NCBI RefSeq assembly: GCF_031157835.1 | Contig: NZ_JAVIDR010000018.1 | Coordinates: 1-51,729, forward strand | DNA: 51,729 bases | Direction of reading: 5' to 3' | From: Acinetobacter rudis | Lineage (GTDB): Bacteria > Pseudomonadota > Gammaproteobacteria > Pseudomonadales > Moraxellaceae | Shown here: positions 16,701 to 25,176 of the stretch, piece after piece | How positions within the stretch are numbered: position 1 is the first letter of the stretch | Layout of the letters: each line of letters starts with the position of its first letter | The notes under the pieces: generated by a model | What the model was told of the DNA's origin: nothing | The model's input: the letters and a program-made list of their open reading frames with translations, nothing else | Databases searched by the model: none | Position numbers and translations under genes: made by a program

Positions 16701-17939
16701 ATGAGCAGTTTACTTGATATTTCAAATATAACGCCGTGTGCAGACTACAACGCATTATTGAGCAAATACAGTCCGATATTTGCAAAAATAGCAGCAGGTA
16801 GCCAACAGCGTGAGCAAGAAGGTGAGTTACCGTTTGAAGCTATTCAATGGTTAAAAGAAGTTGGTTTTACTGCAGTACGTGTACCTTTAACACATGGTGG
16901 CGATGGGGCTTCAATACCACAGCTTTTTCAATTGCTCATTGAACTGTCTAAGGCTGATTCAAATGTAACACAGGCTTTGCGCGGGCATTTTGCTTTTGTG
17001 GAGGATCGTTTAAATGCACATAGAGATAATGATCAAAGTCATTGGTTTAAGCGATTTGTTGCTGGAGAAACAGTTGGGAATGCATGGACAGAAATTGGTG
17101 CAGTTAAAATTGGAGAGGTTATTACGCAGGTCACTGTTGAAGCGGGGCAGTATAGAGTAAATGGTAAAAAATATTACAGCACTGGAAGTATTTTTGCAGA
17201 ATGGTTAGATCTCTATGCACAAGTTACCGAAACAGGGGAAGCGGTCATTGCTGTAACCAGTACAGCGCAAGATGGCGTTCAGATTGAAAATGATTGGGAT
17301 GGTTTTGGACAGCGGACAACGGGCAGTGGCACAACAACGTTAGTGAATGCACAGGTAGAGGAGTTGATTGCATTTGAACAGCGCTTTAAATATCAAACAG
17401 CGTTTTATCAGCTGTTTCATTTGGCTGCCTTAACGGGTATTGCACATGCAGCTGTTAATGAGTTTAAGCATCAGATCCAGCAACGTACTCGTGTATTTAG
17501 TCATGGCAATAGTGAGCGAGTGGATCAGGATGTGCAAATATTACAAGTGATAGGTAAAGCTTCGGCACAAGCATATGCTGCAGAGGCGATTACGCTGCAA
17601 GTGGCGCATACTGCACAGCAAGCATATCAGGCTCATTTTGTTCAAGATGAAGAAAATGAAACACTGTTAAATATTGCAGCTGAAATTGAGTCGGCACAGG
17701 GGCAAGTGGTTATTGCAGATTTGGTATTAGAACTCAGTAGTAAACTATTTGATACTCTAGGGGCTTCAGCGACCAGTCGTAAAAAATCATTGGATCGTTT
17801 CTGGCGGAATGCAAGGGTCATTGCTTCTCATAATCCACTTATCTATAAAGAAAAAATTATTGGGGATTGGGTCGTTAATGCAAAAGAACCCATTTATGTT
17901 TGGCAAATTGGAGGTGGTGTAAAACAGAAGGCATCATGA
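16701..17939 (+). CDS. FMNH2-dependent monooxygenase, DszC/MsuC/SfnC family
   Basis: 412 aa from ATG 16701 (AAGGA upstream); a TTG 33 bp earlier overlaps sfnG and has no ribosome site. Acyl-CoA-dehydrogenase fold as in DszC and MsuC: FTAVRVPLTHGGDGAS, GNAWTEIGA, RVNGKKYYSTGSIFAEW, WDGFGQRTTGSGTT, and the C-terminal FDTLGASATSRKKSLDRFWRNARVIASHNPLIYK. These proteins act as flavin monooxygenases, not dehydrogenases. The likely reaction is methanesulfinate to methanesulfonate (MsuC), following SfnG in the same operon; SfnC is the alternative name. Confidence 0.8.
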   Translation: MSSLLDISNITPCADYNALLSKYSPIFAKIAAGSQQREQEGELPFEAIQWLKEVGFTAVRVPLTHGGDGASIPQLFQLLIELSKADSNVTQALRGHFAFVEDRLNAHRDNDQSHWFKRFVAGETVGNAWTEIGAVKIGEVITQVTVEAGQYRVNGKKYYSTGSIFAEWLDLYAQVTETGEAVIAVTSTAQDGVQIENDWDGFGQRTTGSGTTTLVNAQVEELIAFEQRFKYQTAFYQLFHLAALTGIAHAAVNEFKHQIQQRTRVFSHGNSERVDQDVQILQVIGKASAQAYAAEAITLQVAHTAQQAYQAHFVQDEENETLLNIAAEIESAQGQVVIADLVLELSSKLFDTLGASATSRKKSLDRFWRNARVIASHNPLIYKEKIIGDWVVNAKEPIYVWQIGGGVKQKAS

Positions 17940-17964
17940 GCATTTATCACTTTCGTGCAATATT

Positions 17965-17996
17965 AAAAAGTGCTTATTGGTCAGTAGGCACTTTTT
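17965..17996. terminator. bidirectional terminator between the sfnG operon and sfnR1
   Basis: AAAAAGTGC/GCACTTTTT, 9-bp stem with a 14-nt loop between two convergent transcription units, A-run on one side and T-run on the other. Confidence 0.85.
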
Positions 17997-18010
17997 AATT
18001 TGGATTGAGT

Positions 18011-19081
18011 TTAATCATGGTGTTTGCTGATGACTAACTCACCTATTTCAATTAATTTTGCGCGAAGGATATTACGGCTTAAACCCAGTAATTGGGCTGT
18101 TTTAACTTGATTCTTATGGCAATAATGATAGGCAGTACGTAAAAGTTGTTGCTCAATTGTGCTATAGACCTCGCCTTGATGATGTTGGAAAAACTCATGA
18201 AATACAGCTTTGAGTTTAGGGTCAATCAACGTTTCAGTTTTACTATGTTCTTCAGCAAGTGGAGTAGGTCGAGGAGGAGCCAATAAAGACAGGTCATCAG
18301 CTTCGATCATATTATTTTGGCAAATGAGTAAAGCATGATGAATCATATTTTCAAGTTCACGAATATTACCTGGCCACCAGTATTCAATGAGTTTCTTTTT
18401 CGCATTAGGTGATAGATGCGCTTTATCGTAACCCAGTTGAATATGATACTTTTCAATGAAATGCTGTGCCAAAGGGATAATGTCGCCTTGACGCTCTCGG
18501 AGCGGTTTAATATTTAAACTCACAACATTGAGACGATAATATAAGTCTTCGCGGAATTGATCAGATAAAATGGCTTGTTCTAAACTGACGTTAGTTGCCG
18601 CCAAAATACGCACATCTACATCAATTTTTTTACGTGAACCTAAGCGTACAATTTCTCGCTCTTGCAATACTCTTAAAAGTTTTACCTGAATACGTTTGGA
18701 TAAGTCACCTATTTCATCAAGTAATAATGTGCCACCATGAGCTGCTTCAAACCAGCCTACACTACTGGATAAAGCCCCTGTAAATGCCCCTTTTTCATGA
18801 CCAAATAGTTCGCTTTCAACCAAAGCCTCTGAAAAAGCACCACAGTTCACTGCAATAAAAGGCTGATGGCGGCGTGCACTATGTTCATGTATTTGTCGTG
18901 CGATCAGTTCTTTCCCTGTACCTGTTTCTCCATGAATTAAAACACTGGCATCACTTGGTGCAATTTGTTGAATATATTCAAATAGTTTTTGAGATTCAGG
19001 ATCATTAAATACTTGTGCAGTGGCTTTGTGTGAATGACTCCGTTGGGTGATTTCAGGCAGTGTAATAATATTGTGTGGCAT
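18011..19081 (-). CDS. sfnR: sigma54-dependent activator SfnR, copy 1
   Basis: 356 aa from ATG 19079-19081 (AGGA 7 nt upstream; the GTG 15 bp earlier overlaps that site). No receiver domain: only a short N-terminus, then AAA+ with Walker A GETGTGKE (51-58), GAFTGA (98-103), Walker B LLLDEIGD, and a Fis-type HTH at the C-terminus (QLLRTAYHYCHKNQVKTAQLLGLSRNILRAKL). This architecture and the closing motif are those of SfnR, activator of sulfone and sulfonate use under sulfate limitation. It is last in the probable ssuD-DszC-like-sfnR operon. A paralogue lies at 22076. Confidence 0.88.
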   Translation of the reverse strand: MPHNIITLPEITQRSHSHKATAQVFNDPESQKLFEYIQQIAPSDASVLIHGETGTGKELIARQIHEHSARRHQPFIAVNCGAFSEALVESELFGHEKGAFTGALSSSVGWFEAAHGGTLLLDEIGDLSKRIQVKLLRVLQEREIVRLGSRKKIDVDVRILAATNVSLEQAILSDQFREDLYYRLNVVSLNIKPLRERQGDIIPLAQHFIEKYHIQLGYDKAHLSPNAKKKLIEYWWPGNIRELENMIHHALLICQNNMIEADDLSLLAPPRPTPLAEEHSKTETLIDPKLKAVFHEFFQHHQGEVYSTIEQQLLRTAYHYCHKNQVKTAQLLGLSRNILRAKLIEIGELVISKHHD

Positions 19082-19197
19082 TGCTTGGTCCTTCACTTAT
19101 TCGATGATCACTATACAACAAAGCGTTATTTGATGATGAGTAGGGGGGCATCTGTGAAATAGGTGCTTGATTATAGATTAAAGGGAAATGAATATGA

Positions 19198-20397
19198 TTA
19201 GGAATAAAAAGAGGCTTTAGGATAACGATTATTCAATGCCCAATTACCTATATCTTTTAGTTTATATTCAACAGGGTCGTGTAATGTCTGGGTTCGGACA
19301 TTGCGCCAAAATCGGTCTAGACGAAGCGCGGCATGGGTTGCCCGAGCTCCCATCACTTCAAACATACGATTGGTAATATCGAGACTGGTGCGAGTTGCTG
19401 CGACTTTTGCTGTTGCAATACTGAGTGCAACTTCTCCACGCTCTGTTACGGTGAGTTTGTCAGCTAAATCCCATGCGTGTTGAAATTTCTGTATTGCATG
19501 TTGATTGAGTAGACGAAGTGATTCGAGTTGCAACCAAAATTCACCATAATGCCGTAGGGTATATGGGTCTTCATTGGCATGTTCTACATCAGATAAAAAC
19601 CAAGCTTTTGCTTCTGTTTGGGTATAGTGCTGCGCTTCAGCAAAAGCCCCTTCGGCCACGCCTAAAAACATATTGATAAAAATTAATTGTGCTAAAAGAG
19701 GACGTAAGGATGCAAATGGCGTACTCAGTGGGCCAGGGTCTAATAATAGATCCTTGTTTTCTATACGCACTCGTTCAAAAATAGCACTGCCGCTGTCGGT
19801 TTGCCGTTGACCAATATTGTCCCAGTCATGATAGAGCGTAATACCGGAACGAGCGCTGGGAATTGCTGCAATAAATAATTTTCCTGTCTGTTCATCTACC
19901 GCGGAGGCAATGAGCATTTCCGAATCAATAGCGCCAGAGCAAAAGCTTTTTTTTCCTGAAAACTCATACCAACCTTGTTGTTGCGGTTTGGCGATGGTTC
20001 GTTTATCAAGTGGATTGAGTGCATTCCCCCAAAACCAAGATTTCTCAGCTGTGAGCTTGAACCAATTATGCCATTGTGAGGTATGACCGAATAAACGCAC
20101 GGTGGCTAGGTGTAAATGGTGAAATGCAAAGACATGTGCAAGTGAACTATCGGCTTGAGCAAAAATTCGAACGATATTCAGTACATCTTGCCAGCGAGCA
20201 GACAAACCTCCAAACTCAGCAGGAATTGATAAAGCCAGTAGACCACTTTGACGTATTAAATCTCTTTCATATTTTGCTGTACCTCCTGTACGGTCTCGTT
20301 CAACTGCTGTGAGTGCAAACTGTTGCGCAAGAGTTTGTGCAGTGGTTTCAGCATCAGAAAGACAATGTAGACGATGGTTTTGACTTAAAACATTCAT
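19198..20397 (-). CDS. acyl-CoA-dehydrogenase-like flavin monooxygenase (DszC/SfnC type)
   Basis: 399 aa, same fold as the proteins at 16701 and 25177. Motifs: LALSIPAEFGGLSARW, FWGNALNPLDKRTI, FSGKKSFCSGAIDSEMLI, WDNIGQRQTDSGSAIFERV and the C-terminal EVMGARATHAALRLDRFWRNVRTQTLHDPVEYKLKDIGNW. The last segment is typical of the SfnB/DszC group and replaces the catalytic Glu region of true acyl-CoA dehydrogenases. Likely uses FMNH2 on an organosulfur substrate; which one is unknown. Lies 104 bp downstream of ssuD with a hairpin between them. Confidence 0.78.
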   Translation of the reverse strand: MNVLSQNHRLHCLSDAETTAQTLAQQFALTAVERDRTGGTAKYERDLIRQSGLLALSIPAEFGGLSARWQDVLNIVRIFAQADSSLAHVFAFHHLHLATVRLFGHTSQWHNWFKLTAEKSWFWGNALNPLDKRTIAKPQQQGWYEFSGKKSFCSGAIDSEMLIASAVDEQTGKLFIAAIPSARSGITLYHDWDNIGQRQTDSGSAIFERVRIENKDLLLDPGPLSTPFASLRPLLAQLIFINMFLGVAEGAFAEAQHYTQTEAKAWFLSDVEHANEDPYTLRHYGEFWLQLESLRLLNQHAIQKFQHAWDLADKLTVTERGEVALSIATAKVAATRTSLDITNRMFEVMGARATHAALRLDRFWRNVRTQTLHDPVEYKLKDIGNWALNNRYPKASFYS

Positions 20398-20460
20398 GGT
20401 AATGTCCTATCAAGGATTAATTTTAAAACTGAGTTATTGCATGCTCAAAGTGCTTACATC

Positions 20461-20486
20461 CGCTTGTGACACGAGGGTCACAAGCG
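20461..20486. repeat. strong hairpin between ssuD and the DszC-like gene
   Basis: CGCTTGTGAC-ACGAGG-GTCACAAGCG, a perfect 10-bp GC-rich stem, 15 bp past the ssuD stop. There is no T-tract on the minus strand, so it looks like a partial terminator or mRNA-stability element that would set ssuD expression apart from the downstream genes. Confidence 0.6.
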
Positions 20487-20501
20487 TTGTTGGTCGTCTA
20501 T

Positions 20502-21653
20502 TTAACCGTTAACAGTTTGTTTTTGTGGAATAACATCATTCGCAATCATTTCCCCAAAAGGCCCCGTTAAATTGGTTTGCCCAAATTTTGCATAACTTGC
20601 ATAAGGCTCTGGTAATAACGGAAATACTAATTCAGCAAAGCGATAAGCTTCTTCTAAATGTGGGTAGCCTGAAAAGATAAAACTTTCAATGCCCAAGTCT
20701 GCGTACTCTTTGATACGCGCTACAACTGTTTCAGGATCTCCAACTAGGGCTGTCCCAGCACCACCACGTACTAAACCAACACCTGCCCAGAGATTGGGTG
20801 ATACCTCTAAATGATCTCGTTTTCCACCATGGAGTGCAGCCATCCGTTGCTGGCCTACTGAGTCAAAGCGAGCAAAGGATTGTTGTGCTTTAGCAATGGT
20901 TTCATCGGAAATGTGTTCAATTAATTGATTTGCTGCGGCCCATGCTTCTTCATTGCTACGTCGTACAATGACATGTAAACGAATACCAAATTTAACTGTA
21001 CGACCTTGTTTGGCGGCTTTAGCACGAATTTGCGCAATTTTCTCTGCGACCGCAGCTGGTGGTTCGCCCCATGTTAAATATACATCCACTTGTTTGGCTG
21101 CTAAGTCTTGGGCAACTTCAGACGAGCCGCCAAAATACAGTGGTGGATAAGGCTTTTGTACTGGTGGATATAAAATTTTGGCATTTTTTACGTTTAAATG
21201 TTTACCTGAAAAATCGACTGCTTCACCCTGTAAAACACGTCGCCATATTTGTAAAAATTCATCGGCAGCTTCATAACGTTCACTATGATCTAAAAATAAA
21301 CCATCACCAAAATTTTCATCAGGATCCCCCCCTGAAACAACATTAATGAGTAAACGTCCATTGGATAAACGGTCTAAAGTAGCAGCCTGACGTGCTGAAA
21401 CAGTGGGAGAAATAATCCCTGGGCGAATGGCGACAAGAAAACGTAATTTTTCAGTGAGTGGGGCTAAAGCGGAGGCAACCACCCAAGAATCTTCACAAGA
21501 ACGCCCAGTTGGAATTAATACACCATAATAACCAAGGTGGTCTGCTGCTTGTGCAATTTGGCGTAGGTAGTGCAGCGAAACTGGACGAGCATTTTCACTT
21601 GTTCCTAAAAAGTGTCCATCACCATGTGTAGGTAAAAACCAGAAGATATTCAT
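20502..21653 (-). CDS. ssuD: FMNH2-dependent alkanesulfonate monooxygenase
   Basis: 383 aa (E. coli SsuD 381). Luciferase-like TIM barrel: [101 protein letters not shown] and [17 protein letters not shown]. It cleaves alkanesulfonates to aldehyde and sulfite; methanesulfonate-specific MsuD is the close alternative. First gene of a minus-strand operon with a consensus sigma54 promoter (21691-21705) and an upstream palindrome. No ssuABC transporter accompanies it here. Confidence 0.9.
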   Translation of the reverse strand: MNIFWFLPTHGDGHFLGTSENARPVSLHYLRQIAQAADHLGYYGVLIPTGRSCEDSWVVASALAPLTEKLRFLVAIRPGIISPTVSARQAATLDRLSNGRLLINVVSGGDPDENFGDGLFLDHSERYEAADEFLQIWRRVLQGEAVDFSGKHLNVKNAKILYPPVQKPYPPLYFGGSSEVAQDLAAKQVDVYLTWGEPPAAVAEKIAQIRAKAAKQGRTVKFGIRLHVIVRRSNEEAWAAANQLIEHISDETIAKAQQSFARFDSVGQQRMAALHGGKRDHLEVSPNLWAGVGLVRGGAGTALVGDPETVVARIKEYADLGIESFIFSGYPHLEEAYRFAELVFPLLPEPYASYAKFGQTNLTGPFGEMIANDVIPQKQTVNG

Positions 21654-21690
21654 GTAAATTCATCTTTAAAAAATTAATACTCATGACATA

Positions 21691-21705
21691 GCAAGTGCTA
21701 TGCCA
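21691..21705 (-). promoter_or_regulatory. sigma54 promoter of ssuD operon
   Basis: Minus strand TGGCATAGCACTTGC followed by T: near-perfect consensus (TGGCAC-N5-TTGCT). Predicted start near 21679, about 26 nt before the ssuD ATG. Confidence 0.87.
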
Positions 21706-21787
21706 ATTATTATTTTGTTTATTATCAATAAGATATATTTTTAGCCTAAAGCATTATTGTTAGTGTACAGCTGAGCTGTTGATTTAC

Positions 21788-21803
21788 TGTTGCTGAGGCA
21801 ACA
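21788..21803. promoter_or_regulatory. SfnR-type upstream activating site 2
   Basis: TGTTGC-TGAG-GCAACA, perfect 6-bp arms, 82 bp upstream of the ssuD sigma54 box. The rest of the 422-bp ssuD-sfnR2 gap (21654-22075) shows no gene; only a degenerate GG-N9-GC sequence points towards sfnR2. Confidence 0.8.
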
Positions 21804-22075
21804 CCGCTAGACCTGCCAGTTCAGCAACATTTAAATTAGGGGCTTGATGTAAATTAATAAGTAAAGCGAATAACAATAGCAGTTTATGTTATTGGTCTTT
21901 TTTAGCGTAAAAATTTAGATTTGGCTTATTGTTCATTATGTTTTTTTGATTTTAACGTTTATTCAATCAGCGTTGGGCATCCTGAATTTTTCATTTTTTA
22001 TCAAGATTAAAGCTGAGTGATTAGACCTCAGATCAAATTACTTTAATCCAAACATGTAGGGTATTGGAGATCGTC

Positions 22076-23140
22076 ATGGATATTGTAAAACATCCTGAAT
22101 CACGGCAGTTAGCACGGACAGTCAAAGCCAGTGCTTATGTATTTGAAGATCAGAACTCCAAGCGTCTTATGTCTTATATTTCACAAATTGCACCTAGTGA
22201 AGCAACAGTTTTAATTATTGGGGAAACAGGTACAGGGAAGGAGTTGGTTGCTCGTCAGATTCATCAACATAGTCACCGACGTCAACAACCTTTTATTGCA
22301 GTGAACTGTGGTGCTCTCTCTGATACTTTGGCAGAAACTGAATTATTTGGTCATGAAAAAGGGGCTTTTACTGGAGCGATCAGTCAGCAAATGGGGTGGT
22401 TTGAAGCGGCAGAAGGAGGAACAATCTTTCTTGATGAGATTGGTGATCTCTCACCAAATATTCAGGTCAAGCTTTTGCGAATCTTGCAAGAAAATGAAAT
22501 TGTAAGAGTGGGTTCAAGAAAAACAAAAAAAATTGATGTTCGTGTAATTGCTGCAACCAATATTCGTTTAGAAGAGGCGGTATATGCAGGTAATTTTCGG
22601 GAAGATTTATATTTTCGACTTAAAGTTGCGTCGCTGAGTATATTGCCTCTTCGGTTACGTATAGACGATATTTTACCGTTGGCACAACATTTTATTGAAG
22701 ACTATTCAATGAGCTTGAAACGACCACCAGCAGTACTAACGACTGAAGCACAGCAGTTACTCTGTGAATATCATTGGCCTGGCAATATACGCGAGCTTGA
22801 AAATGCGATTCATCATGCCTTATTAATTTGTAAAAATGGTTTGATTCAGAGTTATGATTTTCAACTTTCAGGATTCAAACATAAATTGTTGTCAAATGTA
22901 CATGACGATCTGATTTATCAAGCCAATCATGGACAGTCTTTAAAACAGACATTATTGGCATGGTTTGAACAGGGAATTTCTAATTTAGATGAGCGTTTGG
23001 AGGCTGAAATTACTCAAGCTGCTTATGAGTATTGCCATAAAAACCAACTACATACAGCTAAATTATTAGGTGTTAGTCGGAATATTATTCGTGCGCGTTT
23101 AATCAGACATGGCTTTCTTGAACCCAATATACGCGCTTAA
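22076..23140 (+). CDS. sigma54-dependent activator SfnR, copy 2
   Basis: 354 aa from ATG 22076 with GGAG 6 nt upstream. Receiver-less AAA+ activator: Walker A GETGTGKE (49-56), GAFTGA (96-101), Walker [10 protein letters not shown]-terminal Fis-type HTH ([31 protein letters not shown]). Closely similar to the protein at 18011 in layout and in motifs such as [10 protein letters not shown] and [16 protein letters not shown], so the two are paralogues. It is divergent from ssuD. The two activators may respond to different signals or form mixed hexamers (inference). Confidence 0.85.
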   Translation: MDIVKHPESRQLARTVKASAYVFEDQNSKRLMSYISQIAPSEATVLIIGETGTGKELVARQIHQHSHRRQQPFIAVNCGALSDTLAETELFGHEKGAFTGAISQQMGWFEAAEGGTIFLDEIGDLSPNIQVKLLRILQENEIVRVGSRKTKKIDVRVIAATNIRLEEAVYAGNFREDLYFRLKVASLSILPLRLRIDDILPLAQHFIEDYSMSLKRPPAVLTTEAQQLLCEYHWPGNIRELENAIHHALLICKNGLIQSYDFQLSGFKHKLLSNVHDDLIYQANHGQSLKQTLLAWFEQGISNLDERLEAEITQAAYEYCHKNQLHTAKLLGVSRNIIRARLIRHGFLEPNIRA

Positions 23141-23174
23141 TTGAACATTCATTTGTTTGTAAATTAAAAAAGAG

Positions 23175-23203
23175 GAGGTGCAAATAGTTGCACCTCTGTT
23201 TTT
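23175..23203. terminator. bidirectional terminator between sfnR2 and the DszA-like gene
   Basis: GAGGTGCAA-ATAG-TTGCACCTC, 9-bp stem with flanking A-run and T-run (TGTTTTT), located between convergent genes and just touching the end of the minus-strand gene. Confidence 0.88.
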
Positions 23204-24566
23204 ATTGGTGATTATATTGAGCTGCCGTATGTGGGTGTTTAAGGTAATCTCCTTGGCCGAAAAGCTTATGTCTTAATGTTCCTTCTTTATATTCTTTCGG
23301 ATAGATACCGCGTTTTTGTAATTCAGGAACAACATATTCTACAACGTCATTAAAGCTTTCATGTGCGATGGCATAAGCAAGATTAAATCCATCTACACCT
23401 GTTTCTTCAGTCCATTCCTGTAAAATATCTGCAATGGTCTGAGCTGAACCAACGAACACAGGGCCATTACCACCAATACTTGTCCATTTAGCAACTTCAT
23501 CTACGGTCCAAGATCGGGTTGGGTCGGCACTGCTATAAGATTCCAATAATGATTGTATGGCATTAGTTTTAATATATTGAATTCGGTCATCTTTACCAAA
23601 CTGTGCGAAATCAACACCACTCCAGCCTGAAACTAAAGTAAGAGCACCATCATGACTGGCATATTGACGATACTCATTGAATTTATTTTGAGCTTCAAGA
23701 TCTGTTGCTCCAGTGACTATTGTGACTAGGGTATAAATATAAACGCTGTCGGGTTCGCGGCCCTCAGCAATTAATGCCTGACGAATATCTGTAACAAAGC
23801 GCTTTAATAGGCTTTTTGAGGGTACAGAAATAAAAATACATTCAGCATGTTTGGCTGCAAATTGTTTACCACGAGATGATGCGCCTGCTTGGTAGAGTAC
23901 TGGGGTACGTTGAGGTGAAGGTTCACAGATGTGAATACCAGGTACTTGAAAATACTGACCGTTATGCTGAATTGGCTGAACTTTTTCGGGGTGAATAAAA
24001 ATTCCAGACTGGGCATCACGTATAACGGCATCATCCGCCCAACTGCCTTGCCAAAGCTTATATAAGACCTCTAAGTATTCATCAGCAATTTCATAACGAT
24101 CATCATGTAACAATTGATCTGTTTGACCAATATTTTTAGCACCGCTAGATAAGTAGGAAGTGACAATATTCCAACCTGCTCGGCCTTTGGTGAGATGGTC
24201 TAGAGTCGACATCCGCCGTGCAAAAGGATAAGGGTGTTCAAAGGAAATAGATGTTGTAATTCCAAAACCCAGATGCTGAGTAACAGTAGCCATTGCAGGG
24301 GCCAGTTGTAGAGGGTCATTGACAGGCACTTGGACTGCACCTTGTAAAGCATGGTGATTACTTTGATGATATACATCATAAGTCCCAAGTACATCTGCAA
24401 TGAAAATACCGTCAAAAATTCCTTTTTCTAAAATTTTTGCTAGGTCTGTCCAGTATTCAATATCTTTATATTGCCAAGAGCGATCTCTCGGATGTCGCCA
24501 TAATCCTGGGGATTGGTGTGTGACACAATTCATTTCAAAAGCATTAAAGCGAATTTGTTTAGTCAT
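23202..24566 (-). CDS. FMN-dependent monooxygenase, NtaA/SnaA/DszA family
   Basis: 454 aa, the long subclass of luciferase-like flavin monooxygenases. Family stretches: IRFNAFEMNCVTHQSPGLWRHPRD, YWTDLAKILEKGIFDGIFIADVLG, AGWNIVTSYLSSGAKNIG, RYEIADEYLEVLYKLWQGSW, PVLYQAGASSRGKQFAAKHAECIFI and the C-terminal RGIYPKEYKEGTLRHKLFGQGD. Related enzymes open dibenzothiophene sulfone (DszA) or oxidise nitrilotriacetate and pristinamycin; here the setting suggests an aryl or alkyl sulfone or sulfonate. Divergent from sfnB with a 610-bp gap. No sigma54 box was found facing this gene. Confidence 0.85.
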   Translation of the reverse strand: MTKQIRFNAFEMNCVTHQSPGLWRHPRDRSWQYKDIEYWTDLAKILEKGIFDGIFIADVLGTYDVYHQSNHHALQGAVQVPVNDPLQLAPAMATVTQHLGFGITTSISFEHPYPFARRMSTLDHLTKGRAGWNIVTSYLSSGAKNIGQTDQLLHDDRYEIADEYLEVLYKLWQGSWADDAVIRDAQSGIFIHPEKVQPIQHNGQYFQVPGIHICEPSPQRTPVLYQAGASSRGKQFAAKHAECIFISVPSKSLLKRFVTDIRQALIAEGREPDSVYIYTLVTIVTGATDLEAQNKFNEYRQYASHDGALTLVSGWSGVDFAQFGKDDRIQYIKTNAIQSLLESYSSADPTRSWTVDEVAKWTSIGGNGPVFVGSAQTIADILQEWTEETGVDGFNLAYAIAHESFNDVVEYVVPELQKRGIYPKEYKEGTLRHKLFGQGDYLKHPHTAAQYNHQ

Positions 24567-24967
24567 GTTGATTGCCTATTTCAAACGTTATGAAGGTGTG
24601 AACTGATTGTTATGTTTGAGATCATGATTTATTTGTTCTACAAGCACAGGAGTAGATGAGCATTGATTTCGAAATAGGCTTTTCGTCATATTTATAAATT
24701 GGCTTAAGATTGAACATGTGGGGAGATCCGTTATTCAGTATTTTTAAGAGAAATAAGAGAGTTTACTGAAGCATAATCTATGCCATAAAAATATAATTAT
24801 AAAATTCAATTAGTTATTTTAATTTTTTGGCTTTGGTGTCTAGATTAAGGCACTGTTATGTTTATTTGATGTTGCTCTATAAACAGATTGCTTAGGATAA
24901 ATTACACATCATTATATTTAGAGCTACTGATGCATTTGAGTTAAAGGTATATGGCAGTTTAGAAAAT
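24567..24967. promoter_or_regulatory. control region between DszA-like gene and sfnB
   Basis: AT-rich gap with no supported gene; holds the DszA-like promoter (not identified). Confidence 0.4.
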
Positions 24968-24983
24968 TGTTGCTGAGACAACA
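24968..24983. promoter_or_regulatory. SfnR-type upstream activating site 3
   Basis: TGTTGC-TGAG-ACAACA, differing from site 2 by one base, 84 bp upstream of the sfnB sigma54 box. Confidence 0.8.
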
Positions 24984-25067
24984 CTGCATCACCATTTTTA
25001 CTATTAAAAAGACATTTCTAATATAGTGTTTGATTATAAAAATAAATAAAAACAATTAGTTAGTTTT

Positions 25068-25082
25068 TGGCATGACTTGTGC
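25068..25082 (+). promoter_or_regulatory. sigma54 promoter of sfnB
   Basis: TGGCATGACTTGTGC, invariant GG and GC 10 nt apart; -12 element GTGC. Predicted start near 25094. Confidence 0.78.
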
Positions 25083-25176
25083 AATTGATCAATCCGATAT
25101 TTATTTAATGTGTAATTTGGTCAATCTAACCAACATTGCAACCCCTCGTGATTGAAGTAAACAGAAGGAAAATGAT

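Noticed and set aside
21893..21906. TGG...GC sequence facing sfnR2 as a possible sigma54 promoter
   Set aside because: The GG and GC are 9 nt apart instead of 10, and the -24 element lacks the GGC-A pattern of the other three promoters.
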